DNA of 64,000 nucleotides from Auraticoccus monumenti (GCF_900101785.1 NZ_LT629688.1:2294001-2358000); one strand, 5' to 3'. Positions 26,261-36,186 are shown, counted from the stretch's first letter. The notes: generated by a model not told the origin, from the letters alone. A program made the numbers and translations.

Positions 26261-26602
26261 ATGGCTTCCCCCGGGCCAAGCTCCACACCCACCGCACGAG
26301 ATTCCTGTGAGCAGCGCATCCAAGCCCTGCTGGAGCGTCTACGCGACCACCCTGACCCGGACGACATCGGGGAGCTGTACGACGCGACCAGCGCCGTCGT
26401 GCACGGCTGGGCGGTGGCGTTCGTCGCGAGTCGCTTCGCCGCCGAAGAGGTCACAGTGGCGGTGTACGTGTACCTCTGGCACTGCGCGAGGCGGTACCCC
26501 GTGCACCGCGGTCAGCCTTGGCCGTGGTTGCAGCTGGCGTTCTGGTCCGCTGTCCGAGAAGGAGAACTGCCTGCTGCGCCAGTCAGTGCGGCTCGTGCTT
26601 GA
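26261..26602 (+). pseudogene. Truncated ECF sigma factor-like ORF (region 2 only)
   Basis: A 113-residue ORF. IGELYDATSAVVHGWAVAFV, AAEEVTVAVYVYLWHCARRYP and RGQPWPWLQLAFW align well with sigma region 2 of SigK/ECF-type factors. The protein then ends; no region 4 (the -35-binding helix-turn-helix) appears in any frame downstream up to 26,837. The surrounding 26,025-26,837 stretch has lower GC and no other gene. It is a decayed sigma gene or, less likely, a stand-alone region-2 protein. There is no anti-sigma factor beside it. Confidence 0.55.
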
Positions 26603-26837
26603 AGCGGGCTCCGCGGAAACGTGCAGGCGAAGTGCCGAGTGGTGCCGTGCTCGCACCGTGGATCGTCACGACGACCGCTATCTGCAGCAAGGCACAAGCC
26701 CGTGCACGAAGAGCACTGTCGCGCTCTCTCGCGCTGCTCTGATGGCGGCCCGACCAGGGGTGAGCACGAGCCTGACCTGGCCGCTGTGCCGGGTGCCCAG
26801 CTCGTGAAGGTGTCCTCGGGGCATCGCTGAGAAGGGT

Positions 26838-27725
26838 TCACTGCGTCGCCGTGGGCGCCACCGCGCGCAGCACCCCGCGCAGCGCGTCGGCCGCCGGGGC
26901 CGGGACGCCGGCCAGCACGGCCTGCTCCAGGTCCGGCCCGTCCAGACCGACCAGCCCCTCGTACTCCCCGGCGCGGCCCAGACTGGTCAGGACGGCGTGC
27001 AGCACGGACTCGCGGCTGCCGCGGGCGAACATGTCGTCCGGTCCGGTCCGGCTGAGCGAGCGGGCTCCCTCGGCGTCGTCGACCACCAGCTCCGCCAGCC
27101 CCCGCACCACGGCCACGGGACGTCCGGCCAGCTTGGCCTTGACCAGGTCCCCGGCGGCGGCCAGCTCGTCGGCCACCGCCATCTGGGTCACCGCGAGCTC
27201 CCGGCCGAAGGAGTCCAGCTCACCGGCGTAGCCCAGGCTGGGACGCACCCCGGCCGCACCCACCGCCAGGTCGGTCTGGCCGTGGCGCCAGGCGCGCCCG
27301 GAGGTGTCGGAGACCACCACGCCCAGCCGGAGGCCGGTGCGCTGCTGCAGCTCCTCCCGCAGCCGGGCCGCGCTGGCGTCGGGGTCGGCGGGCAGCAGCA
27401 GCACCGTGCCGGGGACGACGTTGGAGGCGTCCACCCCGGCCGCCGCCTGCACCAGTCCCTGGGCGTTCTGCACGATCCGGGTGGGGCCGCGTCGGGCCAC
27501 GGTGCGCAGGGTCTCGTCGCTGATGGCCGCCTCGCGGTCGTCGCCGTCGCGGGAGCGACCCTCGGCCTTGCTCACCACCTTCGACGTCACCACCAGCACG
27601 TCCCCGTCGCGGAGCGGGCCGTCGGGGTCCTCGGTGCAGGCGGTGAGCAGCATCCCCGCCAGGTCGTCGCCGGGCGAGACCTCGCCGACGCCGGCCGGGG
27701 CGAAGACCAGCAGGCGGTGGCTCAC
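26838..27725 (-). CDS. fbiB: Coenzyme F420-0:L-glutamate ligase
   Basis: A 295-residue protein with CofE landmarks: [68 protein letters not shown] and [15 protein letters not shown]. It adds glutamates to F420-0 using GTP. Mycobacterial FbiB has an extra C-terminal FMN-binding domain of about 200 residues; here only a short ~45-residue tail follows, so this is the CofE-only form. GTG 27725 overlaps the fbiA stop (GTGA). Confidence 0.88.
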   Translation of the reverse strand: MSHRLLVFAPAGVGEVSPGDDLAGMLLTACTEDPDGPLRDGDVLVVTSKVVSKAEGRSRDGDDREAAISDETLRTVARRGPTRIVQNAQGLVQAAAGVDASNVVPGTVLLLPADPDASAARLREELQQRTGLRLGVVVSDTSGRAWRHGQTDLAVGAAGVRPSLGYAGELDSFGRELAVTQMAVADELAAAGDLVKAKLAGRPVAVVRGLAELVVDDAEGARSLSRTGPDDMFARGSRESVLHAVLTSLGRAGEYEGLVGLDGPDLEQAVLAGVPAPAADALRGVLRAVAPTATQ

Positions 27726-28717
27726 GAGGCCAGGGCGTCGTCGCCGGGGGTGTGGTCGACCGCGGCGCGGATGAAGGCGGCGGTCAGCTCGGGGGTGGTC
27801 ATCAGCAGCGGGTGGGCCAGAGCGTCCAGGCCACCGCGGTGCAGCCGGGCCAGCGAGGCGGCGTCGTCGCTGTCGACCACCCAGCGGTCCAGCACGCCGT
27901 CGGCGTGGCGGCTGCCGTAGTGCAGACCGACCGCGGCGGCGTCCACCTCGACCCCGATCGCCGGCAGCAGCTTGTCGGCCATGCCCAGCACCGGGGCACC
28001 GGACAGGATGCCGGAGAAGCCGATCACCGGGGCGGGGGCGGCCCGCACCGCGTCGCGGATCCCGGGGACGGCCAGGATCGGGCCGATGGAGACCACCGGG
28101 TTGCTGGGGGCGACCAGCACCAGGTCGGCGGCGGCGATCGTTTCGAGCACGCCTGCGGCGGGGCGGGCCTCGTCGATGCCGACCTGCACCACCCCGAGGA
28201 CCGGCGGCTCGGCGTGCAGGCGGACCCAGAACTCCTGGAAGTGGACGACCCGCTGGCCGGAGGGGGAGTGCTCGTCACGGATCCGCACGTGGGTCTCGAC
28301 GCGGTCCTCGCTCATCGGCAGCAGCGTGACCGGGGAGTCGGCGCCCAGCCAGCGCTGGGCCAGGGCCCGGGTGACCTCGGAGAGGGGGTAGCCGGCGGCC
28401 AGCATCTGGGTCCGGATCAGGTGGGTGGCGATGTCGCGGTCGCCGAGGTTGAACCAGGTCGGCTCGGCCTGGTGGGCCTGCAGCTCGGCCATCACCTTCC
28501 AGCCCTCGTCGGCCAGCCCCCAGCCGCGCTCGGGGTCGATGGCCCCGGCCAGTGCGTAGGTCATGGTGTCGAGGTCGGGGCAGATCCGCAGCCCGTGCAG
28601 GGTGATGTCGTCGGCGGTGTTGCCGATCACCGTCACCTCGGCCCCCGGGTACGCCGAGCGCACCCCCCGGACGAACCTCGAACCACCCACACCACCGGCC
28701 AGCACCACGATCTGCAC
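27722..28717 (-). CDS. fbiA: 2-phospho-L-lactate (phosphoenolpyruvyl) transferase
   Basis: A 331-residue CofD/FbiA protein. [15 protein letters not shown] at the N-terminus binds the lactyl- or enolpyruvyl-guanosine donor; [35 protein letters not shown] and [14 protein letters not shown]-type motifs complete the family pattern. It joins the phospho-lactyl/enolpyruvyl group to Fo, the penultimate step in F420 core synthesis. It starts with GTG; a CAGACT box 6 nt upstream suggests a leaderless message. It forms an operon with fbiB. Confidence 0.92.
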   Translation of the reverse strand: MQIVVLAGGVGGSRFVRGVRSAYPGAEVTVIGNTADDITLHGLRICPDLDTMTYALAGAIDPERGWGLADEGWKVMAELQAHQAEPTWFNLGDRDIATHLIRTQMLAAGYPLSEVTRALAQRWLGADSPVTLLPMSEDRVETHVRIRDEHSPSGQRVVHFQEFWVRLHAEPPVLGVVQVGIDEARPAAGVLETIAAADLVLVAPSNPVVSIGPILAVPGIRDAVRAAPAPVIGFSGILSGAPVLGMADKLLPAIGVEVDAAAVGLHYGSRHADGVLDRWVVDSDDAASLARLHRGGLDALAHPLLMTTPELTAAFIRAAVDHTPGDDALAS

Positions 28718-28807
28718 CGGCCCAGTCTGTCACCGCCGGGAGGTGCCCCGACGCGCACGGGGGTCGGGGGGTGGTTGGCTGGACCCCCTCACGACGGAGG
28801 AGGACAG

Positions 28808-29272
28808 GTGGTCGCAGCGGGATCGAGGGGCGTGCGCGTGATCGCGGTGCTGGCCTGGCTGGCGCTGGTGGCCCAGCTGGGGCTGCTGGGCTGGCAGCTC
28901 GTCGACGGCCGTCCGACCAGGGACGTGCTGCTCTGGGCGGCGTCCGGTCCCGTGCCCACGCTGCTGCTGGCGGTGCTGGCCACCGTCCTCGGGCGCCGGC
29001 CGTCGCAACCGGCCGCGCCGGAGCCGGAGGAGTCGCCGGAGCAGGACGGGGACCAGGTGGCGGAGGGGGCCGCGGGTGAGCTGGTGGCGCCGGAGCGCCA
29101 GCCGTCGTGGGCGCCCTCGGAGGCCTCGGGGGCGGTCTGGTCGACGGCCGGCGACGCCGCCCGCGGGGCGGAGGCCGACCGGTGGGGAGCCCCGGGGAGC
29201 GGGCGCGCCTGGGGTCTGCCGGTGGACGCCGACGAGGGTCCGGAACGGCGCCAGGACGACCCGCGACACTAA
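28808..29272 (+). CDS. Two-helix membrane protein of unknown function
   Basis: A 154-residue protein. Two hydrophobic helices (about 13-30 and 42-60) are joined by the short loop DGRPTRDV; a ~90-residue acidic, Pro/Ala/Trp-containing tail follows. GTG 28808 has GGAGGAGGAC just upstream. No family is recognised. It is divergent from fbiA and precedes whiB. Confidence 0.65.
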   Translation: MVAAGSRGVRVIAVLAWLALVAQLGLLGWQLVDGRPTRDVLLWAASGPVPTLLLAVLATVLGRRPSQPAAPEPEESPEQDGDQVAEGAAGELVAPERQPSWAPSEASGAVWSTAGDAARGAEADRWGAPGSGRAWGLPVDADEGPERRQDDPRH

Positions 29273-29335
29273 CCGAGGCCCGGCTCCCAGACCTCCACGA
29301 CACGCCCGGGGTGTCTTCCGGAAGCCGCTCAGCGC

Positions 29336-29365
29336 TTGACGCCGGGTGGATGACAAGCGTGTAAT
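29336..29365 (+). promoter_or_regulatory. Sigma-70-type promoter of whiB
   Basis: TTGACG (29336-29341) and TGTAAT (29360-29365) are separated by 18 nt, close to the vegetative consensus. They lie 48 nt before the ATG of whiB, in the only fairly AT-rich stretch nearby. Confidence 0.6.
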
Positions 29366-29413
29366 TCACCTCAAGTCCGGTCGTTATCGAGCCGGACGGG
29401 TCGAGGAGGAAGC

Positions 29414-29674
29414 ATGCACGAACTGTTGGAGGCGTTCCCCGCCGACGACGAGGGGCTGCTGGGCTGGCAGGAGCGGGCCCTGTGCGCCCAGACGGATCCG
29501 GAAGCCTTCTTCCCCGAGAAGGGTGGGTCCACCCGGGAGGCCAAGAAGGTCTGCCTGTCCTGCGACGTCCGCGGGGAGTGCCTGGAGTACGCGCTGTCCA
29601 ACGACGAGCGCTTCGGCATCTGGGGCGGACTCAGCGAACGCGAACGCCGCAAGCTGAAGAAGCGAGCCGTATAG
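29414..29674 (+). CDS. whiB2: WhiB family iron-sulfur regulator (WhiB2/WhmD type)
   Basis: An 86-residue protein. Four cysteines (24, 47, 50, 56) in the C-x22-C-x2-C-x5-C arrangement bind a [4Fe-4S] cluster; GIWGG (about 68-72) is the family turn, and the basic tail RERRKLKKR contacts DNA. WhiB2 partners sigma-A and controls septation in related organisms. The position between the fbi genes and the large glycosyltransferase matches the mycobacterial and streptomycete whiB2/whmD/whiB locus. The ribosome site is GAGGAGG, and a strong terminator follows. Confidence 0.92.
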   Translation: MHELLEAFPADDEGLLGWQERALCAQTDPEAFFPEKGGSTREAKKVCLSCDVRGECLEYALSNDERFGIWGGLSERERRKLKKRAV

Positions 29675-29680
29675 CATGAG

Positions 29681-29703
29681 GGCGCCCTGCGGGGCGCCTT
29701 TCT
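29681..29703 (+). terminator. Intrinsic terminator of whiB
   Basis: The stem GGCGCCC (29681-29687) pairs with GGGCGCC (29692-29698), followed by TTTCT. The T-run makes it one of the few classical terminators in the window. Confidence 0.8.
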
Positions 29704-29770
29704 GCTTCCCGGTCCGGGGCCTCGCGGCACCCCGGTCCGGTCGTCGACGTGCCGCCGAGGTGGATCGACC

Positions 29771-32700
29771 TTGTCCGAGGCATTCGAGCAGGACGACACC
29801 TCACCGGTGCAGGAGCCGCAGACCGAGCCCGCGGCCGCCTGGGCGCAGCACGACGACGTGGACGACGCCCCGGTCGACACCACCGGAGAGCACGTCATCG
29901 CCGTCCTGGTGTGCCACGACTCCGTCACCTGGCTCCCGAGCGCCCTGGGCTCGCTGGCCCGGCTCGACCCCGCCCCCGACCTGCTGGTGGTGGTGGACAA
30001 CACCCCCGGTGACGCCAGCCAGGAGGCCCTGCAGCAGGCCGTCCGCGACGGTGTGGTGGACCTGCTGGTCGACGGCGAGCGCGGGTTCGGCTTCGCCGAG
30101 GCGGTCGCCGCCGGTCTCCGGGCCGCGGACGAGGCCGCCCCCACGGGCGCCGACGCCGGCCGTCACGCCGCACCGGCCACCGGCGAGGGGCCCCGTCGTC
30201 GCTGGGTCTGGCTGCTGCACGACGACGTGGTGGCTCAGCCGGACGTCCTCGGGCAGCTGCTGCGCCACGTGGTGGTCGAGGACGACCTGGCGCTGACCGG
30301 CCCCACCCTGCTGGTCCCCTCCCGGGCCAACCAGCCGCGACGGCTCTGGGAGAGCGGGGTCAGCGTCTCCGGTACCGGCCGCGAGGTCGCCCTGGCCGAG
30401 CCGGGCGAGGTGGACCAGGGACAGCTCGACCGCTCCGAGCGGGTGCTCGGGCTGAGCACCTGCGGGCTGCTGGTCCGCCGCGACGCCTGGGACGCCCTGG
30501 GCGGGCTGGCCCCGGAGCTGCCGGTCTTCCGCGACGGCGTCGAGCTCGGCTGGCGGGCCACCCGCGCCGGCTACCGGGTGGCCACCACCCCCTCCGCCCT
30601 GCTGGTGCACCGCCGGGTCGGACGGGCGGGTCTGCGGGCCTCCTCGGCCACCTCCGAGCACCCGGCGGCGGTGGACCGCTCCCTCGGCATGACGCTGGTC
30701 GCCTCGCGCCGCAGCGGGGTCGCTGCCGCGCTCACGGGGATCCGGCTGGTGTGGGGATGCCTGCTGCGGATGGTGGGCTTCGTGCTGGGCAAGGCGCCGG
30801 ACCGGGCCGCCGACGAGTGGCGGGCCGCCCGCCGCTACCTCGGCGACCGCGACCGCCGGGCCCGGCTGCGGCGACGTGCCGCCGAGGCCCCGGTCGCCGA
30901 CACCGGCGAGCAGCTGGTCGACCGGCTCCGCCCGCCCTGGTGGCACAGCCTCCGGGTGGGGGCGGAGTGGACGGCAGCCGCCGTCTCCGACCGCGTCCGC
31001 GAGCTCACCGGACGTCCCGACACCTCCCTGGACGAGCTGACCGGGGACGACTTCGCCGGCCGGGAGGACGTCGACCCGCCGTGGTGGCGCACCCCGCTGC
31101 TGGTGCTGGTGGTCGTCGTGGCCGTGGGCGGCCTCTTCGGGCGCTGGATCGCCCCCGGTCTGCTCACCTCGACCCAGCTGCTGCCGGGCGCGAGCACCTT
31201 CACCGGCACCTGGTCGCGCTACCTCGACCCCGGCACCGGGTGGCTGGCCGCGCCGTGGCAGGGGCTGCTGGCGCTGCTGGCCACGCCGCTGGGCGGGCGC
31301 ACCGACTGGCTGCTCGTGGTGCTGGTGGCCGGCGGCGTGCTGCTGGCCCTCGCCGCCGCCCGCTCCGCGCTGCGCACCCTCGGGCTGTCCCCGGCCGCGG
31401 TGCTCTGGGGCTCCGCGGCGTGGGCCCTGCTGCCCACCCTGGTCGGGGCCCAGCAGCGCGGCTCGCTGCTCGTGGTCGGCTGGGCCGTGGCGCTGCCGCT
31501 GCTGGTCGTGGCGGTGCACCGCCTGCTCCGCGGACGCGGTCTGGAGGCCACCCGCGGTGCCTTCGGCGTCGCACTGGCCCTGACCGTGCTGGCCGCGCTC
31601 GCCCCCCTCGTGCTGCTGCCCGCGGCCGTGCTGGCGCTGCTGGTCGCGCTGCGTCGCGCGGACCTGCGGCTGCGGGTGCTGGTGTCGGTCGGTGTCCCGC
31701 TGCTGCTGCTGGCGCCCTGGGCGCCGACGCTGCTGGCCCGTCCCGGCCGGTGGCTCACCGGACCGGAGCCGGTGCTGGCCGACCAGGCCGCGCCGACGTG
31801 GTGGCGGATGCTGCTCGGGCAGACGCCGGGTGCGGCCTGGTTCGACGGCGGCCCGGTGCCGCTGTGGCTCTGCGGCTCGGTGGTCGGGCTGCTGTGGCTG
31901 CTGGCCCTGCTCGGGCTCGCGCGCCGGCCCGCGGACGTCGTGGTGCGTGCGAGCTGGGTGGCCGCGGTCGGGGGCTTCCTGCTCGCGGTGCTGGTCAGCC
32001 GGCTGGTCGTGGCGGTCCCGCCCGCGGGTGACCTCGTCCGTCCCGAGCCGTCCGGCTGGCTGCTGCTGGCGCTGGGTGGGCTGCTGGTCGCGGCCGGCCG
32101 CGGTCTGGCCGGGGTGGCCCTCCCCGGGACGGCCCGTCGGCTGGTCTCGGTGGTGGCCGCGCTGGCCCTGCTCGTCGTCGGCACCGCGTGGTGGGCCTTC
32201 GACGGCGCCACCGGACCGGCGGAACGGCGCCAGACGGCGCTGCCCGCCTTCATCGAGGTGGCCATGGCCGAGACCCCCGTCCGCACCCTCGCCGTCGACC
32301 TCGGCACGGGCGAGCCGCGCTGGAACCTGCTGTCCGGCGACGGCCCCCGCACCGGCGACGCCGAGACCGGCGACGGCCTGGACCCCGCCACCCGCGACGA
32401 GGTCGCCGCGGCCGTGGCCCGGCTGGTCACCACCGGCGGGGACCAGGCCCTGGCCGACCGGCTCTCCCGGCTGGGCGTGGGCTACCTGTGGGTCCGCGGC
32501 GCCGACCCGGCCACGCTGACCGCGGTGGGCACCACCCCCGGGCTCCAGGTCGGCAGCAGCAACGAGGGCACCCAGGTGTGGACTGTCACCGGCACCGCCC
32601 CCGACCGGGCGACCGGGTCGCAGGGTCCCGGCGGGGCGGCCGTCGCGGTGGCGGTGCTGCAGCTGCTGGGTCTGCTGGTGGTCGTGGTGATGGCCGCGCC

Positions 32701-32803
32701 GGCGCTCAGCCGCGAGGTCGACGAGGAACCGGTGGCCCGCCGCGGTCACACCCCGGCAGCACCCGGCCGGGGACGACCGGCCGCCCAGGAGGGACGACGA
32801 TGA
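29771..32803 (+). CDS. Giant family 2 glycosyltransferase with multi-pass membrane domain
   Basis: A 1010-residue protein with a TTG start (GAGGTGGA upstream). Residues about 35-290 are a GT-A catalytic domain (EHVIAVLVCHDSVTWLPSALGSL, DLLVVVDNTPGDAS, WVWLLHDDVVAQPDVLGQL, PVFRDGVELGWR). A cytoplasmic linker follows, then about 11-13 transmembrane helices (about 435-830), an extracellular domain (about 830-955) and a final helix. This layout, next to whiB and before DUF5719, is conserved in actinobacteria and thought to act in wall glycan synthesis; the sugar is unknown. Its stop overlaps the DUF5719 start (ATGA). Confidence 0.82.
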   Translation: MSEAFEQDDTSPVQEPQTEPAAAWAQHDDVDDAPVDTTGEHVIAVLVCHDSVTWLPSALGSLARLDPAPDLLVVVDNTPGDASQEALQQAVRDGVVDLLVDGERGFGFAEAVAAGLRAADEAAPTGADAGRHAAPATGEGPRRRWVWLLHDDVVAQPDVLGQLLRHVVVEDDLALTGPTLLVPSRANQPRRLWESGVSVSGTGREVALAEPGEVDQGQLDRSERVLGLSTCGLLVRRDAWDALGGLAPELPVFRDGVELGWRATRAGYRVATTPSALLVHRRVGRAGLRASSATSEHPAAVDRSLGMTLVASRRSGVAAALTGIRLVWGCLLRMVGFVLGKAPDRAADEWRAARRYLGDRDRRARLRRRAAEAPVADTGEQLVDRLRPPWWHSLRVGAEWTAAAVSDRVRELTGRPDTSLDELTGDDFAGREDVDPPWWRTPLLVLVVVVAVGGLFGRWIAPGLLTSTQLLPGASTFTGTWSRYLDPGTGWLAAPWQGLLALLATPLGGRTDWLLVVLVAGGVLLALAAARSALRTLGLSPAAVLWGSAAWALLPTLVGAQQRGSLLVVGWAVALPLLVVAVHRLLRGRGLEATRGAFGVALALTVLAALAPLVLLPAAVLALLVALRRADLRLRVLVSVGVPLLLLAPWAPTLLARPGRWLTGPEPVLADQAAPTWWRMLLGQTPGAAWFDGGPVPLWLCGSVVGLLWLLALLGLARRPADVVVRASWVAAVGGFLLAVLVSRLVVAVPPAGDLVRPEPSGWLLLALGGLLVAAGRGLAGVALPGTARRLVSVVAALALLVVGTAWWAFDGATGPAERRQTALPAFIEVAMAETPVRTLAVDLGTGEPRWNLLSGDGPRTGDAETGDGLDPATRDEVAAAVARLVTTGGDQALADRLSRLGVGYLWVRGADPATLTAVGTTPGLQVGSSNEGTQVWTVTGTAPDRATGSQGPGGAAVAVAVLQLLGLLVVVVMAAPALSREVDEEPVARRGHTPAAPGRGRPAAQEGRR

Positions 32804-34143
32804 GCCACGCAGGACGACGTCTGGTGCTCCTCGGAGCGGCTCTGTCGGGGGTGCTGCTGGTGGCCGTGCTCGGCGTGGTGCTGCCCGCGGAGCAGGTGCC
32901 GTCCAGGCCCCCGGTGCCGGTCAGCGGCACGACCCAGCTGGTCTGCCCGGTCCCCGAGGACGAGGAGGCCGACCTCGCCGTGACCGCCGCGGGTCCTCTC
33001 GACGGCGTGGGGCTCACCACGCTCGACGGCGCCCCGGTGCCGACCGAGGAGACCGACGGGGTGCTCACCGCCCGTCTCCCGGGCACGGCGGTGCTGACCG
33101 CCGAGGGTGACGCCGCTGGCTCCGTGGCCGGGGTGGTCACCCGGGCCGGGGACGGCGGGGCCGATCCCGGTCTGACCCAGGTGGCCTGCCAGCCGGCGGG
33201 TGCCACGAGCTGGCTGGTCGGTCTGCGGGGCGGGGAGGACCAGCAGGCGGCGGTGGTGCTCACCAACCCCGACGAGCGCCAGGCCGTGGTCAACCTCACC
33301 GTCCGCGACGAGGAGGGCCTCCGCCAGGTCCCGGGGTCCCGCGACCTCGCGGTCGCCCCGCGCTCCACCGTGGTGGTCGACCTGGGCCCGCTGCTCACCC
33401 CGGCCGGGGCGATGGCGGTGCAGGTGCAGACCACCACCGGCCGGGTGACCGCGCTGGGCCGGCAGCGGAGCTTCCGCGACGGCACCGCCACCAGCTCGGA
33501 GTGGCTGACCGGGACCCCGGAGCCGGCCACGTCCGCGGTGCTGCCCGGGGTCCCCGGCGGCGACGGGCCGCGCCGGCTGGTGCTGGTCAACCCCGGTGAG
33601 CGGCGCGCGCAGGTGCGGGTGGAGGCCCTGGGTGCCGCCGCCCCGTTCGTGCCCGCCGGCGTCGAGGGGGAGGTGGACGTCCCCCCGGGCGGCACGGCCA
33701 CCGTCACCCTGGACGAGGGGTTCAGCGAGGACGCGACCGCGCTGCGGGTCACCGGCAGCCAGCCCGTGGCCGCCACCCTGCTGGCCGGGACGCCGGACGG
33801 CGACCTGGCCGTGGTGCCGGGGGCCGGCCCGGTGGGCGACAGCGCCGTGGGCGTCGCCGCCTCGGACCGGGACGGGCTGCTGGTGCTGTCCAACGCCGGC
33901 GACGTCCCGGCGGTGGTCCAGGTGCTGCCGCTGTCGGGGCAGGGGGCCGGCGAGCAGGTCACCGTGGCTCCCGGCACCAGCCTCAGCCTGACCGGGGAGG
34001 GGCTGGGCCGGGTCGAGGTCACCTCGGGGGCGGTGCACGGTGCGGTGGTGCTGCGCCGCGACGGCCTGTCCACGGCCCCGCTGCTGCCCACCGGTGCTGA
34101 GCAGCGGCTCCGCGCCCCGCTGGAGGACCCGCACCTCTGGTGA
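32800..34143 (+). CDS. DUF5719 membrane-anchored extracellular protein
   Basis: A 447-residue protein. An N-terminal signal anchor (about 6-28) is followed by a beta-rich extracellular part with repeated modules of the pattern xxLVLVNPGERRAQVRVEALG / AVVLTNPDERQAVVNLTVRDE / LLVLSNAGDVPAVVQVLPL. These three related segments point to tandem beta-sandwich domains. DUF5719 proteins regularly follow the large GT2 gene, and the 4-nt overlap supports a complex between them, probably outside the membrane. Enzymatic activity is not evident. Confidence 0.8.
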   Translation: MSHAGRRLVLLGAALSGVLLVAVLGVVLPAEQVPSRPPVPVSGTTQLVCPVPEDEEADLAVTAAGPLDGVGLTTLDGAPVPTEETDGVLTARLPGTAVLTAEGDAAGSVAGVVTRAGDGGADPGLTQVACQPAGATSWLVGLRGGEDQQAAVVLTNPDERQAVVNLTVRDEEGLRQVPGSRDLAVAPRSTVVVDLGPLLTPAGAMAVQVQTTTGRVTALGRQRSFRDGTATSSEWLTGTPEPATSAVLPGVPGGDGPRRLVLVNPGERRAQVRVEALGAAAPFVPAGVEGEVDVPPGGTATVTLDEGFSEDATALRVTGSQPVAATLLAGTPDGDLAVVPGAGPVGDSAVGVAASDRDGLLVLSNAGDVPAVVQVLPLSGQGAGEQVTVAPGTSLSLTGEGLGRVEVTSGAVHGAVVLRRDGLSTAPLLPTGAEQRLRAPLEDPHLW

Positions 34144-34164
34144 GCCGGGCCGCCGCACGGTCCC

Positions 34165-34833
34165 TCACCGGTCGGGGACGGCTACCACACCGTTCTGGTA
34201 GGCCCACACCACGGCCTGGAGCCGGGAGCGGACGCCCAGCTTGGGCAGCATCCGGGCCAGGTGCGACTTCACCGTGGACACCTCCACCACCAGCTCCGCG
34301 GCGATGTCCTCGTTCGACATGCCCTGGGCGAGGAGCTGCAGGATGTCGCGCTCGCGGGCGGTCAGGACGCCGTCGGCGCCCTGCACGCTGACCGGCTGCA
34401 GCTGGCGCCGCTGCACGAACTCCCGCAGCACCCGCCGGGTGAGGCTCTGGTCGATGGTGCCGTGCCCGGCCGCGACCTGGCGGACCGCCTGGGCGATCGT
34501 GGCCGGCTCGGCGTCCTTGAGCAGGAACCCGCTGGCCCCGGCCTCCAGGGCACCGAAGACGTAGTCGTCGAGGTCGAAGGTGGTCAGCACCAGGACCGGC
34601 GTCGGGTGCTCGACGCCGGGGCCGCACAGCAGGCGGGTCACCTCGATCCCGTTCATGCCGGGCATCCGGATGTCGAGGCAGGCGACGTCGGGGCGCAGCT
34701 CGCGGGCCAGGGCCAGCGCCGTCACCCCGTCCGCGGCGGTCCCCACCACCTCGAGGTCGTCCTCGGCGCCGAGCAGGGCCGAGAGCCCCTCGCGCACCAG
34801 CGACTGGTCGTCGGCGATGAGCACCCTGATCAC
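34165..34833 (-). CDS. NarL/LuxR-type response regulator
   Basis: A 222-residue protein. The receiver domain has acidic residues DD at 8-9, the phosphoacceptor Asp54 (ACLDIRMPGMNG), Thr in VLVLTTFD and Lys in FLLKDAEP. The LuxR helix-turn-helix (LTARERDILQLLAQGMSNEDIAAEL...STVKSHLARML) is at about 150-212. GTG 34833 overlaps the kinase stop (GTGA), so the pair is co-translated. It is convergent with the DUF5719 gene, whose stop is 21 bp away. Confidence 0.9.
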   Translation of the reverse strand: MIRVLIADDQSLVREGLSALLGAEDDLEVVGTAADGVTALALARELRPDVACLDIRMPGMNGIEVTRLLCGPGVEHPTPVLVLTTFDLDDYVFGALEAGASGFLLKDAEPATIAQAVRQVAAGHGTIDQSLTRRVLREFVQRRQLQPVSVQGADGVLTARERDILQLLAQGMSNEDIAAELVVEVSTVKSHLARMLPKLGVRSRLQAVVWAYQNGVVAVPDR

Positions 34834-36131
34834 GCGGTCTCCTCCTGCTCGGGGGTCGGCTGCTGCGGCCGGTGGTCGGGGTCGCGGGGGATCCGCAGCC
34901 GGACCCGCCAGCCGCCGTCGGGCGTCGGGCCGTGCTCCAGCCGACCTCCCAGCAGCTCGGCGCGCTCCCGCATCCCGATCAGGCCGAAGCCCGGCGAGGT
35001 GCCGGCGGCGGTGGGACCGGCCCCGTTGGTGACCGACAGCGTCAGGGCCTCCGCGGAGCGGTCGTCCACCTCCACCATTACGGGGGCACCGGGGGCGTGC
35101 CGGGCGGCGTTGGCCAGCGACTCCTGGACGATCCGGTAGAGGCCGAGCTGGGCCAGCGGCCCGGTGCCGGTGCCCAGCGGGCGTCCGTCCTCGGCCCGCA
35201 GGGTCACCAGCTCGACGTCGGCCCCGGTGGCGCGACGGCCCTCGACGAGCTCGGCGACCGCCTCCAGGGTGTGCACCGAGCGGGTGGCGTCGCCGCTCTC
35301 GCGGAGCAGGCCGACCAGGCGGCGCAGGTCGTCCAGGACGGCGGTGCTCTGGGTCCTGATCTGGCGCACCGAGCGCTTGGCCCGCTCGGGGTCGGTGTCG
35401 ATCTGGCGGTCGACGGCGGCGGCCATCAACGCGATGCCGGACAGGTGGTGGGCGGCGATGTCGTGCAGCTCGCGGGCCATGGCGGTCCGCTCACCGGCCA
35501 CCACGGCCCGGACCAGCGCGTCCTGCTCGCGGGCCACCGCGCCCTGCTCCTGCCGGCGGGCGAGGGTGGCGTCACGGCGTCCGGTGATGGCGAGCGCGAG
35601 CAGCAGCGGTGCCCCCACCGCCCCGACCGCCTGCAGCAGCCCGGTGACCACGGCCGACGCGGCCGGGAAGCCGCCGGACACGCCGTTGACGAGCTCCCCG
35701 ACGGCGACCAGCACCGCCGCCGCTCCCAGACACGGCGCCATCGTGCGGAGCGGCACGGCCAGGGCGGTCAGCAGGACGGCCACGGTGACCGCGGCGCTGG
35801 CCAGGCTGTAGGCCTCACCGGCGCCGAGGGTGGCGGCCGGCAGCGGGAGCGCGGCGACCAGCAGCAGGCTGGACCTGGGCACCCGCCCGGCCCAGGCCAG
35901 CGCGGCGGCCTGAGCGGTGAAGGTGGCGGCGAGGGCCCAGCCGGCCCGGGCGGTGGGGGGCCCGAAGCCCGACAGGCTGGCGTCGCCGGCGGCGAGCAGC
36001 GGCACGGTGAGCAGCACCGTCAGGACCAGCAGCCAGAGCCCGGTGGCGACCATCAGGTCACGGCGGTGCGGTGCCCGCGAGGTCGCCGAGGAGGTGGTCC
36101 TCACGAGGTGGCTCCCCGCGGTGCGGACCAT
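34830..36131 (-). CDS. HisKA_3-type sensor histidine kinase
   Basis: A 433-residue protein. Five to six membrane helices (about 27-185) have almost no extracellular domain, so it probably senses something in the membrane. The phosphoacceptor His223 lies in ARELHDIAAHHLSGI; the ATPase domain has ESLANAARHA (N box) and GFGLIGMRERAELLGG (G box). The start at 36131 was chosen for its ribosome site GAGGGAGGTC; 14 more in-frame codons upstream are possible. It lies 55 bp downstream of the CPBP protease gene. The stimulus is unknown. Confidence 0.88.
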   Translation of the reverse strand: MVRTAGSHLVRTTSSATSRAPHRRDLMVATGLWLLVLTVLLTVPLLAAGDASLSGFGPPTARAGWALAATFTAQAAALAWAGRVPRSSLLLVAALPLPAATLGAGEAYSLASAAVTVAVLLTALAVPLRTMAPCLGAAAVLVAVGELVNGVSGGFPAASAVVTGLLQAVGAVGAPLLLALAITGRRDATLARRQEQGAVAREQDALVRAVVAGERTAMARELHDIAAHHLSGIALMAAAVDRQIDTDPERAKRSVRQIRTQSTAVLDDLRRLVGLLRESGDATRSVHTLEAVAELVEGRRATGADVELVTLRAEDGRPLGTGTGPLAQLGLYRIVQESLANAARHAPGAPVMVEVDDRSAEALTLSVTNGAGPTAAGTSPGFGLIGMRERAELLGGRLEHGPTPDGGWRVRLRIPRDPDHRPQQPTPEQEETA

Positions 36132-36186
36132 GGACGACCTCCCTCGACGGACGCGACGACGGTACCGGGGCACCGCACCACCGTGC

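Noticed and set aside
29801-32749. A minus-strand open frame antisense to the giant glycosyltransferase
   Set aside because: It is rich in Gln, His and Arg, as expected of an antisense shadow in GC-rich DNA.
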